Below are positions 9,184 through 17,166 of a stretch of 64,000 bases of DNA, in pieces. The stretch is from Brevibacillus borstelensis (GTDB taxonomy: Bacteria > Bacillota > Bacilli > Brevibacillales > Brevibacillaceae): NCBI RefSeq assembly GCF_003710865.1, contig NZ_RHHO01000056.1:1-64000 (forward strand), in the 5' to 3' direction. Position 1 is the first letter of the stretch. Every line of letters begins with the position of its first letter. The notes under the pieces are model-generated. The model ran no database searches. It was not told where the DNA came from and worked only from the letters and a program-made list of their open reading frames with translations. A program made the position numbers and the translations under genes.

Positions 9184-9973
9184 CGATCGCTTGTACGACG
9201 AAAAAGAGCTGGAAAAAAGCTGGCTGATCAGCTATAGTGACTTGTTTACCCTGCTGTTCGTGATCATCCTCATCGTTGCCGCCGCCCATTCGGCCAAGCT
9301 CAAGACCGATATGCAGGAAATCAAGCAAGAGGAGGCCCGCCAGCAGGAAAGTCTGCAAAAAGTGCACGAAAGCCTGGACCTGTTGAACATTCAGAAGCTG
9401 GAGCTTCAGCGCCAGGTCCACGAGCTGGAAGCAAGACGCGGAGTGCTGGAGGCTGCAGTAGGTGGAGAGACAGGGGAGACGGTGCCCAAGCCGGCCGTTC
9501 CGGTAGATATGGAGGACAAGAGTGACCGGGATATGGAGACAGTGCGAACAGCGCTTTCCGCGGCTCTGGAGGAGCAGAACATCGACTATGAAGAGACGGA
9601 AGAAGGCTTGAGGGTCCGCCTGCCGGAGAAGATTCTGTTTTCCAGCGGCTCCGCGGATTTGCGGGAGGATGGAAAGCAGGTGATCGATCATGTCGCACAG
9701 GTCCTGGAGCGCTTTTCTTACAAGGTCCGGATCGAAGGATATACGGACGACGTGCCGATTACGCACAGCTCTTTTAGGTCCAACTGGGAGCTGTCCTCTG
9801 CCCGGGCGATTGCGGTCATGCGGGAAATGGTGGACGGGCATGGGCTGGCCGCAGATCGATTCACCGTTGCCGGTTGGGGAGAGTATAAACCGCTTGTAGA
9901 TAACACATCTCCCGAGAATCGCAGTCGCAACCGACGCGTAGAAATTGTCATTCTGGCAGACAAGAGCCAATAA
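9176..9973 (+). CDS. motB: MotB-type stator protein with OmpA peptidoglycan-binding domain
   Basis: A 265-residue protein with one N-terminal transmembrane helix. Before it sits SWLISYSDLFTLLF, where Asp22 is the conserved ion-binding aspartate of MotB. A long coiled coil (about residues 45-95) and an acidic linker follow. The C-terminal OmpA-like domain shows GYTDDVPI, SNWELSSARA and NRSRNRRVEI, which bind peptidoglycan and anchor the stator. It overlaps motA by 8 nt. A terminator follows. The short N-terminal tail before the helix is acidic, whereas classical MotB tails are usually basic. Confidence 0.9.
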   Translation: MHDDRLYDEKELEKSWLISYSDLFTLLFVIILIVAAAHSAKLKTDMQEIKQEEARQQESLQKVHESLDLLNIQKLELQRQVHELEARRGVLEAAVGGETGETVPKPAVPVDMEDKSDRDMETVRTALSAALEEQNIDYEETEEGLRVRLPEKILFSSGSADLREDGKQVIDHVAQVLERFSYKVRIEGYTDDVPITHSSFRSNWELSSARAIAVMREMVDGHGLAADRFTVAGWGEYKPLVDNTSPENRSRNRRVEIVILADKSQ

Positions 9974-10004
9974 ATAAAATTTTCTGTAAATAAAATGAGT
10001 TTTC

Positions 10005-10063
10005 GGAAGGATTCCCGTGCATCAGAGAGAAGTATTTCTGATAGGAATCCTTCTTTCTTTTTG
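10005..10063 (+). terminator. Intrinsic terminator after motAB
   Basis: GAAGGATTCC pairs with GGAATCCTTC, with an inner ATCAGA/TCTGAT extension, followed by TTTCTTTTT. Confidence 0.85.
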
Positions 10064-10142
10064 TACGAACCCTTGTTCTATTTTCTTGCCAAAAAACATA
10101 TTTATTGGGGAGAACGAGCATAAGGGTGAGTTATGCCCAGCT

Positions 10143-10217
10143 TGTGCACAACGGCCTGTGGATAATGTGGACAACTCTGTGGATGACGCAAAATAAAAGG
10201 TGTGCCGATGTGGACAA
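10143..10217 (+). other. Cluster of DnaA-box-like 9-mers
   Basis: Within 75 bp, five sites resemble the DnaA box TGTGGATAA (TTATCCACA). These are TGTGCACAA (10143), TGTGGATAA perfect (10157), TGTGGACAA (10166), TGTGGATGA (10178) and TGTGGACAA (10209), all in one orientation. They fill the leader of the amino-acid transporter genes. DnaA-box clusters outside oriC are known in B. subtilis as DnaA-regulated promoters or titration sites. No dnaA, dnaN or DNA-unwinding AT block is nearby, so this is not an origin by itself. Confidence 0.7.
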
Positions 10218-10269
10218 AGGCTGGGGAAAAGGTTTTCAAGGTAGACACAGATAAGGGGGACATGAACAG

Positions 10270-11079
10270 ATGAAGATGAAGAAGAAATGGTTGACGTCGC
10301 TTGTCTTGACTGTCGGGGTAGGGCTGTTGGTATCCGCCTGTGGAACGGGAGGGAATCAGGCTTCGTCCGGCAGCGGCACGGCAGGAGGAGGTACGGCGGA
10401 AAAGGTGTACGTGGTTGGTACCGACGCAGCGTATCCGCCGTTTCAAATGCTGGAGGCCGACAACAAGATCACCGGCCACGACATCGATGTGTTAAACGCG
10501 ATTGCCGAAGCGGGCGGCTTCAAGGTCGAATGGAAGAATACCGGCTGGGACCCTTTGTTTGACGGTCTGGACAGAGGGACCGTAGACATCGGAATCTCGT
10601 CGATTACGATCACCGAAGAGCGCAAGAAAAAGTACGACTTTTCTGAACCGTATTTCGAAGCCAACCAGTTGATTCTCGTTGCCGAGGACTCACCGGTAAA
10701 CAAGCTCGATGACTTGAAAGGCAAGAAAATCGGCGTGCAGGGCGCAACCACGGGCGGAGAAGTGGTAAAGAAAGCATTTGGCGACACGTATCAAGGGCTG
10801 AAGGAATACGACGACATGCCTTCCGCTGTGGATGATTTCTTTAACGGGCGCGTGGATGCCGTAGTCGGCGATAATGGCGTCATTCAATATTACGTGAAAA
10901 AAATCAAGGACAAGAAATTCAAACTGATCAAAGACGATTCTTTTGAAAAGGAGTATTATGGCATCATGGTCAAAAAAGGCAACACCGAGATCCTGAACAA
11001 GATCAACGACGGGTTGAAGAAGATCAAGGAAAACGGTAAGCTGCAAGAAATCTACAACCAGTATTTTAATAAAGAGTAA
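10270..11079 (+). CDS. Amino-acid ABC transporter substrate-binding lipoprotein
   Basis: A 269-residue extracellular solute-binding protein, family 3 (SBP_bac_3), with lipobox LVSAC at about residue 23. Family motifs include VGTDAAYPPFQM, the GHDIDVLNAIAE block, WDPLFDGLDRGTVDIGISSITITEERKK and YDFSEPYFEANQLI. The Asp and Arg-like binding residues are compatible with polar or basic amino acids (Arg, Gln, His), but the substrate cannot be fixed. AGGGGGA precedes the ATG. A permease follows 86 nt later, yet no ATPase gene is adjacent. The leader contains a cluster of DnaA-box-like sequences. Confidence 0.9.
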   Translation: MKMKKKWLTSLVLTVGVGLLVSACGTGGNQASSGSGTAGGGTAEKVYVVGTDAAYPPFQMLEADNKITGHDIDVLNAIAEAGGFKVEWKNTGWDPLFDGLDRGTVDIGISSITITEERKKKYDFSEPYFEANQLILVAEDSPVNKLDDLKGKKIGVQGATTGGEVVKKAFGDTYQGLKEYDDMPSAVDDFFNGRVDAVVGDNGVIQYYVKKIKDKKFKLIKDDSFEKEYYGIMVKKGNTEILNKINDGLKKIKENGKLQEIYNQYFNKE

Positions 11080-11165
11080 GAGGGAAGCGCGGACGGGTAC
11101 GTCAACAGGCGTACCCTGCTGCTTTTTTCGTCCACAGCCAAACAACTTGGAGGGAGGATACAACT

Positions 11166-11840
11166 CTGGACTGGAGTGTCGTTTACGATTATCGGGAACT
11201 GTTCATTCGCGGAATTCTCAATACAATCCTGCTGACGGCCATCGCTACTGTCGTGGGAACGCTTCTGGGGCTGTTTATCAGTTTGGGGAAGCAATCGAGC
11301 AAGGCCTGGCTGCGGATTCCCAGCGCGATTTACGTCGAGCTGTTTCGGGGAACTCCGATGCTGGTGCAAATTTTGTTGATTCACTTTGCTGTTATCCCCT
11401 CCATTTGGGAGGTATTCTTCCCGGGCCAGAGCAGCCCGGAAGCCATTTATTCCGGTATGATTGCATTGTCCTTGAATGCAGCAGCGTATATCGCTGAAAT
11501 TTTTCGCGCGGGGATTCAGTCCATTGACCCCGGCCAGATGGAGGCGGCCCGATCTCTCGGGATGACCAAAGGGATGGCTATGCGGCTGATCGTCATTCCT
11601 CAGGCGTTCACCCGCATGCTTCCCGCACTGGGAAATGAATTCATCTCGTTGTTGAAAGACTCTTCCCTGACTGCGGTCATCGCCACGCCGGAATTAAACT
11701 ACGCGGCGATGAGCGTAGCCAAAAGCACCTTGGAGCGCTACCCTCCGTATTTGACGGAAGCAGCCGTCTATCTGGTGCTTACGCTGTTCTTGTCGAGAAT
11801 CGTCGTCAGAGGACTGGAGAAAAAATATTCAACCAAGTGA
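11166..11840 (+). CDS. Amino-acid ABC transporter permease (HisM/GlnP family)
   Basis: About 224 residues with five hydrophobic segments. The EAA signature is present: AARSLGMTKGMAMRLIVIPQAFTRMLPALGNEFI. The first in-frame ATG or GTG is GTG 11253, but this would cut off the first helix. Upstream codons read LDWSVVYDYRELFIRGILN, typical of this family's N-terminus, and GGAGGGAGG lies 8 nt before CTG 11166. A rare CTG start is therefore proposed. The permease pairs with the binding protein at 10270; the cognate ATPase is not in this window. Confidence 0.85.
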   Translation: MDWSVVYDYRELFIRGILNTILLTAIATVVGTLLGLFISLGKQSSKAWLRIPSAIYVELFRGTPMLVQILLIHFAVIPSIWEVFFPGQSSPEAIYSGMIALSLNAAAYIAEIFRAGIQSIDPGQMEAARSLGMTKGMAMRLIVIPQAFTRMLPALGNEFISLLKDSSLTAVIATPELNYAAMSVAKSTLERYPPYLTEAAVYLVLTLFLSRIVVRGLEKKYSTK

Positions 11841-11885
11841 GGGACTATTTGACTCTCGTTTTGGCGGATGATATAGTCATTCACA

Positions 11886-11908
11886 TGGGATTTCAAATCC
11901 CAAGTTTT
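11886..11908 (+). terminator. Palindrome plus T-run between permease and csp
   Basis: TGGGATTTCAAATCCCA is an almost perfect palindrome followed by AGTTTTTA. It reads as a short intrinsic terminator for the permease, or as a hairpin in the cold-shock leader. The loop is very tight, so efficiency is uncertain. Confidence 0.5.
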
Positions 11909-11934
11909 TACAAAAGAAAGGAATGTGCATCAGC

Positions 11935-12132
11935 ATGCAAGGCAAAGTAAAATGGTTTAATGCAGAAAAAGGTTTTGGCTTTATTGAGCGTGAGGACGGC
12001 GGAGACGTTTTCGTACATTACTCGGCTATCCAAAAGGAAGGCTTCCGTACATTAGAAGAGGGACAAACCGTAGAATTTGATATCGTGGAAGGGGATCGCG
12101 GTCCCCAAGCAGCGAACGTTGTTATCGCGTAG
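11935..12132 (+). CDS. csp: Cold-shock protein (CspA/CspB family)
   Basis: A 65-residue single cold-shock domain, the usual length. Both RNA-binding motifs are present: KGFGFIE (RNP1) and DVFVHYSAI (RNP2). It binds single-stranded RNA or DNA and acts as an RNA chaperone. ATG 11935 is chosen over the ATG 12 nt upstream because the AAAGGA ribosome site abuts the earlier ATG. The gene is monocistronic between a hairpin and a strong terminator. Confidence 0.95.
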   Translation: MQGKVKWFNAEKGFGFIEREDGGDVFVHYSAIQKEGFRTLEEGQTVEFDIVEGDRGPQAANVVIA

Positions 12133-12166
12133 CTTCTGATTGCAAACGCCAGCCACCGATAAAAGC

Positions 12167-12204
12167 AAATCCCCCTGTACCAAATGGTATGGGGGATTTT
12201 TTCA
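12167..12204. terminator. Bidirectional terminator csp / HD-GYP
   Basis: AAATCCCCC pairs with GGGGGATTT, followed by TTTT. It lies between convergent csp (+) and the HD-GYP gene (-). Confidence 0.85.
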
Positions 12205-12218
12205 TGTACGGCCTGTTG

Positions 12219-13271
12219 TCAGCCGATGATGCTCTGGATGTGCAGGGAACGGTGTTGACGCAAATCGAGGTACTCCCCTCTGCGGCGTACGAGAGGCCGC
12301 AGCGGCTCATCTGTATGAATCATGATGACTTCCACGCGATCACCTGAATTGAGGTAAGCTTCTGCCCCTACATACAGCATCACGACATAATGGATAAAGC
12401 GGGTGACAACCTGGGCGTTTAACTTGCCTGAGTAGGCCAAATCTTGTAACACGGATGCAGCTTCGAAAGGGGAGGTTCCCTTGCGATACACCCGGTCCGT
12501 GCAAATGGCGTCAAATACGTCTGCGACACTGACGATTTGGCATTCGATCGGAATGTGCTCCTGTGTGCGTCCTTCGGGATAGCCGCTGCCATCCAGCCGT
12601 TCGTGATGAAGAAGCGCACAGAGAGCAATCAGCTCGTCTGCTCCCTCCATTTGGCGAAGCAGATGCTCCCCGAGCCGGGCATGCTGCTTCATCACTTCGT
12701 ATTCCTCGTCGGTCAGCCGCTCCGGTTTGAGCAGGATTTCTTCCGGTATCAGCATTTTGCCTACGTCATGCAAAAGGCCCGCCTGCCCCAGCAACACAAT
12801 GTTTTCCTGCGTGTGTCCCATCAGCTTGCCGATTAATGCAGCCAAAATGCCCACATGCAGGGAGTGGCGGTAGGTGTATTGGGCGGTTCCTTCCTTTACG
12901 TAAATAAAACGCTGAACTCCGCAACGCTGCAGAATTTCGTCCAGCAACGGATAAAACACATGATTGAATTGATGCAGAGGAGGAATGGAACCGGTCGCGA
13001 TCCGGATGAACAACTCCTCTGTTTGTTTGACAGCTTCCATGTATTCACGAGCTGCTTCCACTTCATTCCAATGGAGCAGGGGAGAAGGTGGGTCTGGTAA
13101 GTCGCCATCCTTGGCTACATATACCCGTTCGACCTGGTGTGCACAAAGCAAGCGGATATCGCTTTGGTGCAAGACCGCGCCAGCCGGCAGGAGCAAAAGC
13201 CCCTTCTCGTTGTATACGTCTTGTGCCAGCGTCTTTCCCGTAATGGAATGCGAAGGGTTTACCTCTTCCAT
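12219..13271 (-). CDS. HD-GYP domain protein, probable cyclic-di-GMP phosphodiesterase
   Basis: A 350-residue cytosolic protein. The HD-GYP domain covers about residues 130-290: HSLHVGILAA, then LLHDVGKMLIPEEIL (HD), KQHARLGEHLL, LLHHERLDGSGYPEG (GYP) and SVADVFDAICTDRVYRKG. All metal-binding residues appear intact. The N-terminal ~60 residues form a short beta-rich domain (TGKTLAQDVYNEKGLLLLPAGAVL) common in this group. It would hydrolyse c-di-GMP, which controls the motile-sessile switch and fits the motility neighbours. GGAGGA lies before the ATG. Monocistronic, convergent with csp. Confidence 0.9.
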   Translation of the reverse strand: MEEVNPSHSITGKTLAQDVYNEKGLLLLPAGAVLHQSDIRLLCAHQVERVYVAKDGDLPDPPSPLLHWNEVEAAREYMEAVKQTEELFIRIATGSIPPLHQFNHVFYPLLDEILQRCGVQRFIYVKEGTAQYTYRHSLHVGILAALIGKLMGHTQENIVLLGQAGLLHDVGKMLIPEEILLKPERLTDEEYEVMKQHARLGEHLLRQMEGADELIALCALLHHERLDGSGYPEGRTQEHIPIECQIVSVADVFDAICTDRVYRKGTSPFEAASVLQDLAYSGKLNAQVVTRFIHYVVMLYVGAEAYLNSGDRVEVIMIHTDEPLRPLVRRRGEYLDLRQHRSLHIQSIIG

Positions 13272-13416
13272 GAGGATTCCTCCATTCAGTTGTCTTGCGC
13301 GGTAATTATTCCCTAATGATCGTAGTATATCATAGCTGTTTTTGAAAGCTTTACTAGAAAATTGTCGTAACTTGTAGAGATGTAAACATTTTGTAAAGGT
13401 TTTTTTAAGCTGGCGG

Positions 13417-13443
13417 GGAGGATTTTTTACATATGTAAGGAAT
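13417..13443 (+). promoter_or_regulatory. Sigma-H promoter of hpf
   Basis: GGAGGATTT (13417-13425), 11 nt, AAGGAAT (13437-13443) matches the sigma-H consensus RnAGGAWWW-N11/12-RnnGAAT at every defined position. B. subtilis yvyD (hpf) is known to use sigma-H as well as sigma-B. No convincing sigma-B site was seen. Confidence 0.75.
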
Positions 13444-13476
13444 AGGTATTAGGAAAGACGGAAGGAGGTTTGAACC

Positions 13477-14037
13477 ATGAAATTTCAAATTCGTGGAGAA
13501 AACATTCAAGTTACCGCAGCACTTCGAGAGTATGTAGAAAAGAAAGTGGGCCGTCTTGCAAAGTACTTTGAAAACTCTAGCCCTGCAGATGTACAGGTTA
13601 CGATGAGAGTTCTAAAGGGAGAAGGGACCATCGAGGTGACGATCCCTCTCAGCGGAGTAATCCTTCGCGCCGAAGAAACGCATGAAGATATGTACGCCTC
13701 CATTGATTTGGTGGTAGAAAAGCTGGAAAGACAGATTCGTAAGCATAAAACCAAATTAATACGCAAGCTCCGTACCGAATCGACCAACAAGGCAGCGGGG
13801 AATAGCCGCCAGGCGGTCGCCGTATTGACAGAAGACCTGGAGGAGGGGGAAGATGTCGACATCGACATTGTTCGGACCAAACGCTTTAACTTAAAGCCGA
13901 TGGACGCCCAGGAAGCAGTCATGCAAATGGATATGCTAGGTCACAGCTTCTTCGTTTTCCAAAACAGCGACACGAACGACGTCAACGTCGTTTACCGCCG
14001 AAATGATGGTCGCTACGGATTGATTGAACCGAAATAA
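13477..14037 (+). CDS. hpf: Ribosome hibernation promoting factor, long form
   Basis: A 186-residue long-form HPF (B. subtilis YvyD/HPF). The N-terminal ~95 residues form the S30AE domain that binds near the decoding centre of the small subunit (MKFQIRGENIQVTAALREYVEKKVGRL). A flexible acidic linker (EDLEEGEDVDID) leads to the C-terminal dimerisation domain, with KPMDAQEAVMQMDMLGHSFFVF and NVVYRRNDGRYGLIEP. The long form makes 100S ribosome dimers in stationary phase. GGAAGGAGG precedes the ATG. The position just before secA is the conserved Bacillus order. Confidence 0.97.
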   Translation: MKFQIRGENIQVTAALREYVEKKVGRLAKYFENSSPADVQVTMRVLKGEGTIEVTIPLSGVILRAEETHEDMYASIDLVVEKLERQIRKHKTKLIRKLRTESTNKAAGNSRQAVAVLTEDLEEGEDVDIDIVRTKRFNLKPMDAQEAVMQMDMLGHSFFVFQNSDTNDVNVVYRRNDGRYGLIEPK

Positions 14038-14050
14038 AGCCCGTCAAACA

Positions 14051-14078
14051 GGGAGTTGCTTATTCTGGCAACTCCCTT
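14051..14078 (+). terminator. Terminator after hpf
   Basis: GGGAGTTGC pairs with GCAACTCCC (imperfect centre), followed by TTTA. The 14038-14390 gap holds this hairpin and then the repeated secA leader. Confidence 0.7.
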
Positions 14079-14223
14079 TACTTGTGCACTCCTATTCTCA
14101 TTTGATAAAATATCAATTTAGGGAAGACGCATATGTAAAAGTGTCTTTTTATGGAAGTGGAAGTAGGAATCGCCCCTGAAGGCCTATAATGGTTTTTCGG
14201 CGGGAGGGTACATGAAATAGAAA

Positions 14224-14390
14224 GCAGATTGCCACTGGGAAGCCTCCGTTCGAGGACCCTGATGTGGCTGCGCAAGGGAAGTTATTCGAAGCAGTTTTGC
14301 CACTAGGAAGCCCCCTGACGGGGACTGCAGATGTGGCTGCGCAAGGGAAGCATAATCGAAGCAGTTTTGCCACTAGGAAGGGGTGTCCTT
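14224..14390 (+). repeat. Tandem leader repeats upstream of secA (67 + 70 bp + partial)
   Basis: Unit 1 (14224-14290), unit 2 (14291-14360) and a partial unit 3 (14361-14390) each begin GCAG-T-rich-TGCCACT-GGAAG. Units 1 and 2 both carry GATGTGGCTGCGCAAGGGAAG. Each full unit can fold as GCCAC/GTGGC enclosing an inner hairpin that is CCTC/GAGG in unit 1 and CCCC/GGGG in unit 2, a compensatory change. Unit 3 runs into the secA ribosome site, AAGGGGTG, which can itself pair with TCCTT just before the ATG. Each full unit also holds an ATGTGGCTGCGC mini-ORF start. Confidence 0.75.
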
Positions 14391-16913
14391 ATGCTGGGAC
14401 TCGTAAAAAAGATTTTTGGCGACAGCAACGAGCGTGAAGTCAAAAAGATGTTTAAGCGCGTAGAAAAGATCAACGCGTTGGAACCGACTGTACAAGCACT
14501 GTCCGATGAGCAGTTGCGGGCGAAGACGGAGGAATTTAAAAATCGGCTCGCGAAGGGCGAGACACTGGACGACATTCTAAACGAAGCGTTTGCGGTCGTC
14601 CGTGAAGCATCCAAGCGAGTTCTGGGCATGCGTCACTTTGACGTGCAGCTGATCGGCGGTATGGTCCTCCAGGAAGGACGTATTGCCGAGATGAAGACAG
14701 GGGAAGGGAAAACCCTCGTCGCGACGCTGGCGACCTACCTGAATGCGCTGCAGGGCAAGGGCGTACACGTCGTAACCGTCAACGAATACTTGGCTGAACG
14801 CGACTCTACCATCATGGGTCAGCTCTACAATTTCCTCGGACTTACAGTCGGTCTGAACAAAAACGGTCTGACTGCGGAAGAAAAGCGTGAAGCTTATAAC
14901 TGCGATATTACGTACGGTACCAACAACGAGTTTGGCTTTGACTATTTGCGCGACAACATGGTGCTGTACAAAGAACAGATGGTTCAGCGCCCGCTTTACT
15001 TTGCGATTATTGACGAGGTGGACAGCATTCTGATCGACGAAGCGCGTACGCCGTTGATCATTTCCGGTGCTGCCAACCGCACTACAGAACTTTACTACAT
15101 CTGTTCGCATTTTGTGAAGCGTCTGGAGGCGGAAACAGACTATACGGTGGACGAAAAATTAAAAATCGTTTCATTGACCGATGAAGGCGTGGCCAAGGTC
15201 GAGCAGGCATTCAACATTGAAAACCTGTACGATACCGCGCACATGACTCTCAACCATCACATCACCGCCGCCCTGAAAGCGCAAGTGCTCTTTAAGCGCG
15301 ACGTGGACTACGTGGTGCAGGATGGCGAGGTTGTCATCGTCGATGAATTTACCGGCCGTCTGATGGTAGGACGCCGCTACAGCGAAGGTCTGCACCAGGC
15401 GATTGAAGCCAAGGAAGGGCTCCGTGTTCAGAGCGAGAGCATGACGCTGGCGACGATTACTTTGCAAAACTACTTCCGCATGTACCAAAAGCTCTCCGGT
15501 ATGACCGGTACAGCCAAAACAGAGGAAGAAGAGTTTAAAAAGATTTACGGCTTGGATGTAGTCGTGATCCCGACCAACAAACCCGTTATCCGTCAAGATT
15601 TGCCGGACCTGGTTTTCAAAACCGAAGCGGCCAAGTACCGTGCGGTCGTGGCCGATATCGTCGAGCGTCATAAAAAAGGCCAGCCGATCCTGGTCGGTAC
15701 GATTTCCATCGAAAACTCCGAGATGCTCTCGCAGCTGCTCAAGCAAAAGGGCGTACCGCATAACGTGTTGAACGCGAAGCAGCATGCGCGCGAAGCGGAG
15801 ATTATCGCTCGTGCGGGTCAGTACGGCGCTGTCACCATCGCGACGAACATGGCCGGCCGCGGTACGGACATTCAGCTGGGCGAAGGCGTAGCCGAGCTGG
15901 GCGGTCTGCACATTATCGGTACCGAGCGCCATGAGAGCCGCCGGATTGACAACCAGCTCCGCGGACGTGCAGGACGTCAGGGCGACCCGGGTTCTTCCCA
16001 GTTCTTCCTCTCCATGCAGGATGAGCTGATGAGACGCTTCGGAGCGGACAACATCATGAACATGATGGACCGCCTCGGAATGGAAGAGGACATGCCGATC
16101 GAAAGCAGACTCGTTACGCGTGCTGTCGAATCCGCGCAAAAACGGGTGGAGGGCTCCAACTTTGACGCCCGTAAAGTGGTTCTCCAGTACGACGATGTCA
16201 TGAACCAGCAGCGCGCAGTAATTTACAAGCAGCGCCGCGATATTTTGGAGCAATCGGATTTGAGCGAAGTTGTCCTGCCGATGATCTACAGCGTCATCGA
16301 CCGTACTGTGGAAAACTTCTGTCCGAAGGAAGAGGTACCGGAAGAATGGAACCTCGAAGGCTTGGCCGAAGCAGCCAACAACGGCTTCCTGCACGATGAG
16401 ATCATGACTGCGGACAAACTGAAGGGCAAAGAAGCCGAGGAAATCGTCGAGCTTCTGAAAGAAGAGGTCCTGAAGCAGTTCAAGCAGCGCGAAGTGGAAA
16501 TCGGCGAGATGATGCGCGAGTTTGAAAAGGTCGTTGTACTCCGCGCTGTCGACAGCAAGTGGATGGATCACATCGACGCGATGGAACAGCTTCGACAAGG
16601 TATCCACCTGCGCGCTTACGGACAAAACGATCCGCTGCGCGAGTACCAATTCGAAGGCTACGAAATGTTCCAGTCGATGGTCGCTGCCGTCGAAGAGGAA
16701 GTGGCCATGTACATCATGAAAGCAGAGGTCAGCCAAAACCTGGAGCGTCAGGAAGTGATCCGCGGTCAGGCTGCAGATCAGTCTCAACTGAAAACGTCCG
16801 GTCCATCCGAGCGTCCTGACAGCGAGACCTCCGGTGACGCCGATCCGAAAAACCGCGCTCAGCGCCGCGCCGAGGAACAGGAGCGCCGCCGTCAGATGAA
16901 ACGGAATCAATAA
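14391..16913 (+). CDS. secA: Preprotein translocase ATPase SecA
   Basis: An 840-residue SecA motor that drives unfolded preproteins through SecYEG. The canonical N-terminus [19 protein letters not shown] starts at ATG 14391; an in-frame ATG 60 nt upstream would only add repeat-derived residues. The Walker A region is [17 protein letters not shown], and the DEAD-like motif is [18 protein letters not shown]. The second NBD is intact ([33 protein letters not shown]). Oddly, the C-terminus ends in a basic [20 protein letters not shown] tail and lacks the Cys-rich SEC-C zinc motif of most Bacillus SecA1 proteins. Location beside prfB marks it as the housekeeping SecA. Confidence 0.98.
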   Translation: MLGLVKKIFGDSNEREVKKMFKRVEKINALEPTVQALSDEQLRAKTEEFKNRLAKGETLDDILNEAFAVVREASKRVLGMRHFDVQLIGGMVLQEGRIAEMKTGEGKTLVATLATYLNALQGKGVHVVTVNEYLAERDSTIMGQLYNFLGLTVGLNKNGLTAEEKREAYNCDITYGTNNEFGFDYLRDNMVLYKEQMVQRPLYFAIIDEVDSILIDEARTPLIISGAANRTTELYYICSHFVKRLEAETDYTVDEKLKIVSLTDEGVAKVEQAFNIENLYDTAHMTLNHHITAALKAQVLFKRDVDYVVQDGEVVIVDEFTGRLMVGRRYSEGLHQAIEAKEGLRVQSESMTLATITLQNYFRMYQKLSGMTGTAKTEEEEFKKIYGLDVVVIPTNKPVIRQDLPDLVFKTEAAKYRAVVADIVERHKKGQPILVGTISIENSEMLSQLLKQKGVPHNVLNAKQHAREAEIIARAGQYGAVTIATNMAGRGTDIQLGEGVAELGGLHIIGTERHESRRIDNQLRGRAGRQGDPGSSQFFLSMQDELMRRFGADNIMNMMDRLGMEEDMPIESRLVTRAVESAQKRVEGSNFDARKVVLQYDDVMNQQRAVIYKQRRDILEQSDLSEVVLPMIYSVIDRTVENFCPKEEVPEEWNLEGLAEAANNGFLHDEIMTADKLKGKEAEEIVELLKEEVLKQFKQREVEIGEMMREFEKVVVLRAVDSKWMDHIDAMEQLRQGIHLRAYGQNDPLREYQFEGYEMFQSMVAAVEEEVAMYIMKAEVSQNLERQEVIRGQAADQSQLKTSGPSERPDSETSGDADPKNRAQRRAEEQERRRQMKRNQ

Positions 16914-16952
16914 AAACGATAGATTCACTGTCATTTTTGCTAGAAAACAACG

Positions 16953-16994
16953 AAACCCACTCTTTTCCGAAGCCGGAGAGAGTGGGTTTTTTTC
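16953..16994 (+). terminator. Terminator after secA
   Basis: AAACCCACTCT pairs with AGAGTGGGTTT, followed by TTTTTC. Confidence 0.9.
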
Positions 16995-17166
16995 GTTATT
17001 CTTCCTGACCGTCAGACAGGCTTCGTCCCTTTCCCGCTTTCTTCGTTGGAAAAATGATCGCTGTTTGTCTGACACTGCAGGATTGTATCGAACGATTTTG
17101 ATAGAAAAAATAGGGAAAATCTTTACAATCGGTAGTACAACAAATTTTCGATGGAGGATGATAGCG

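Noticed and set aside
14331-14390. Upstream in-frame ATG extending SecA by 20 residues
   Set aside because: The extra residues come from the leader repeat and the canonical SecA N-terminus begins at 14391 with its own ribosome site.
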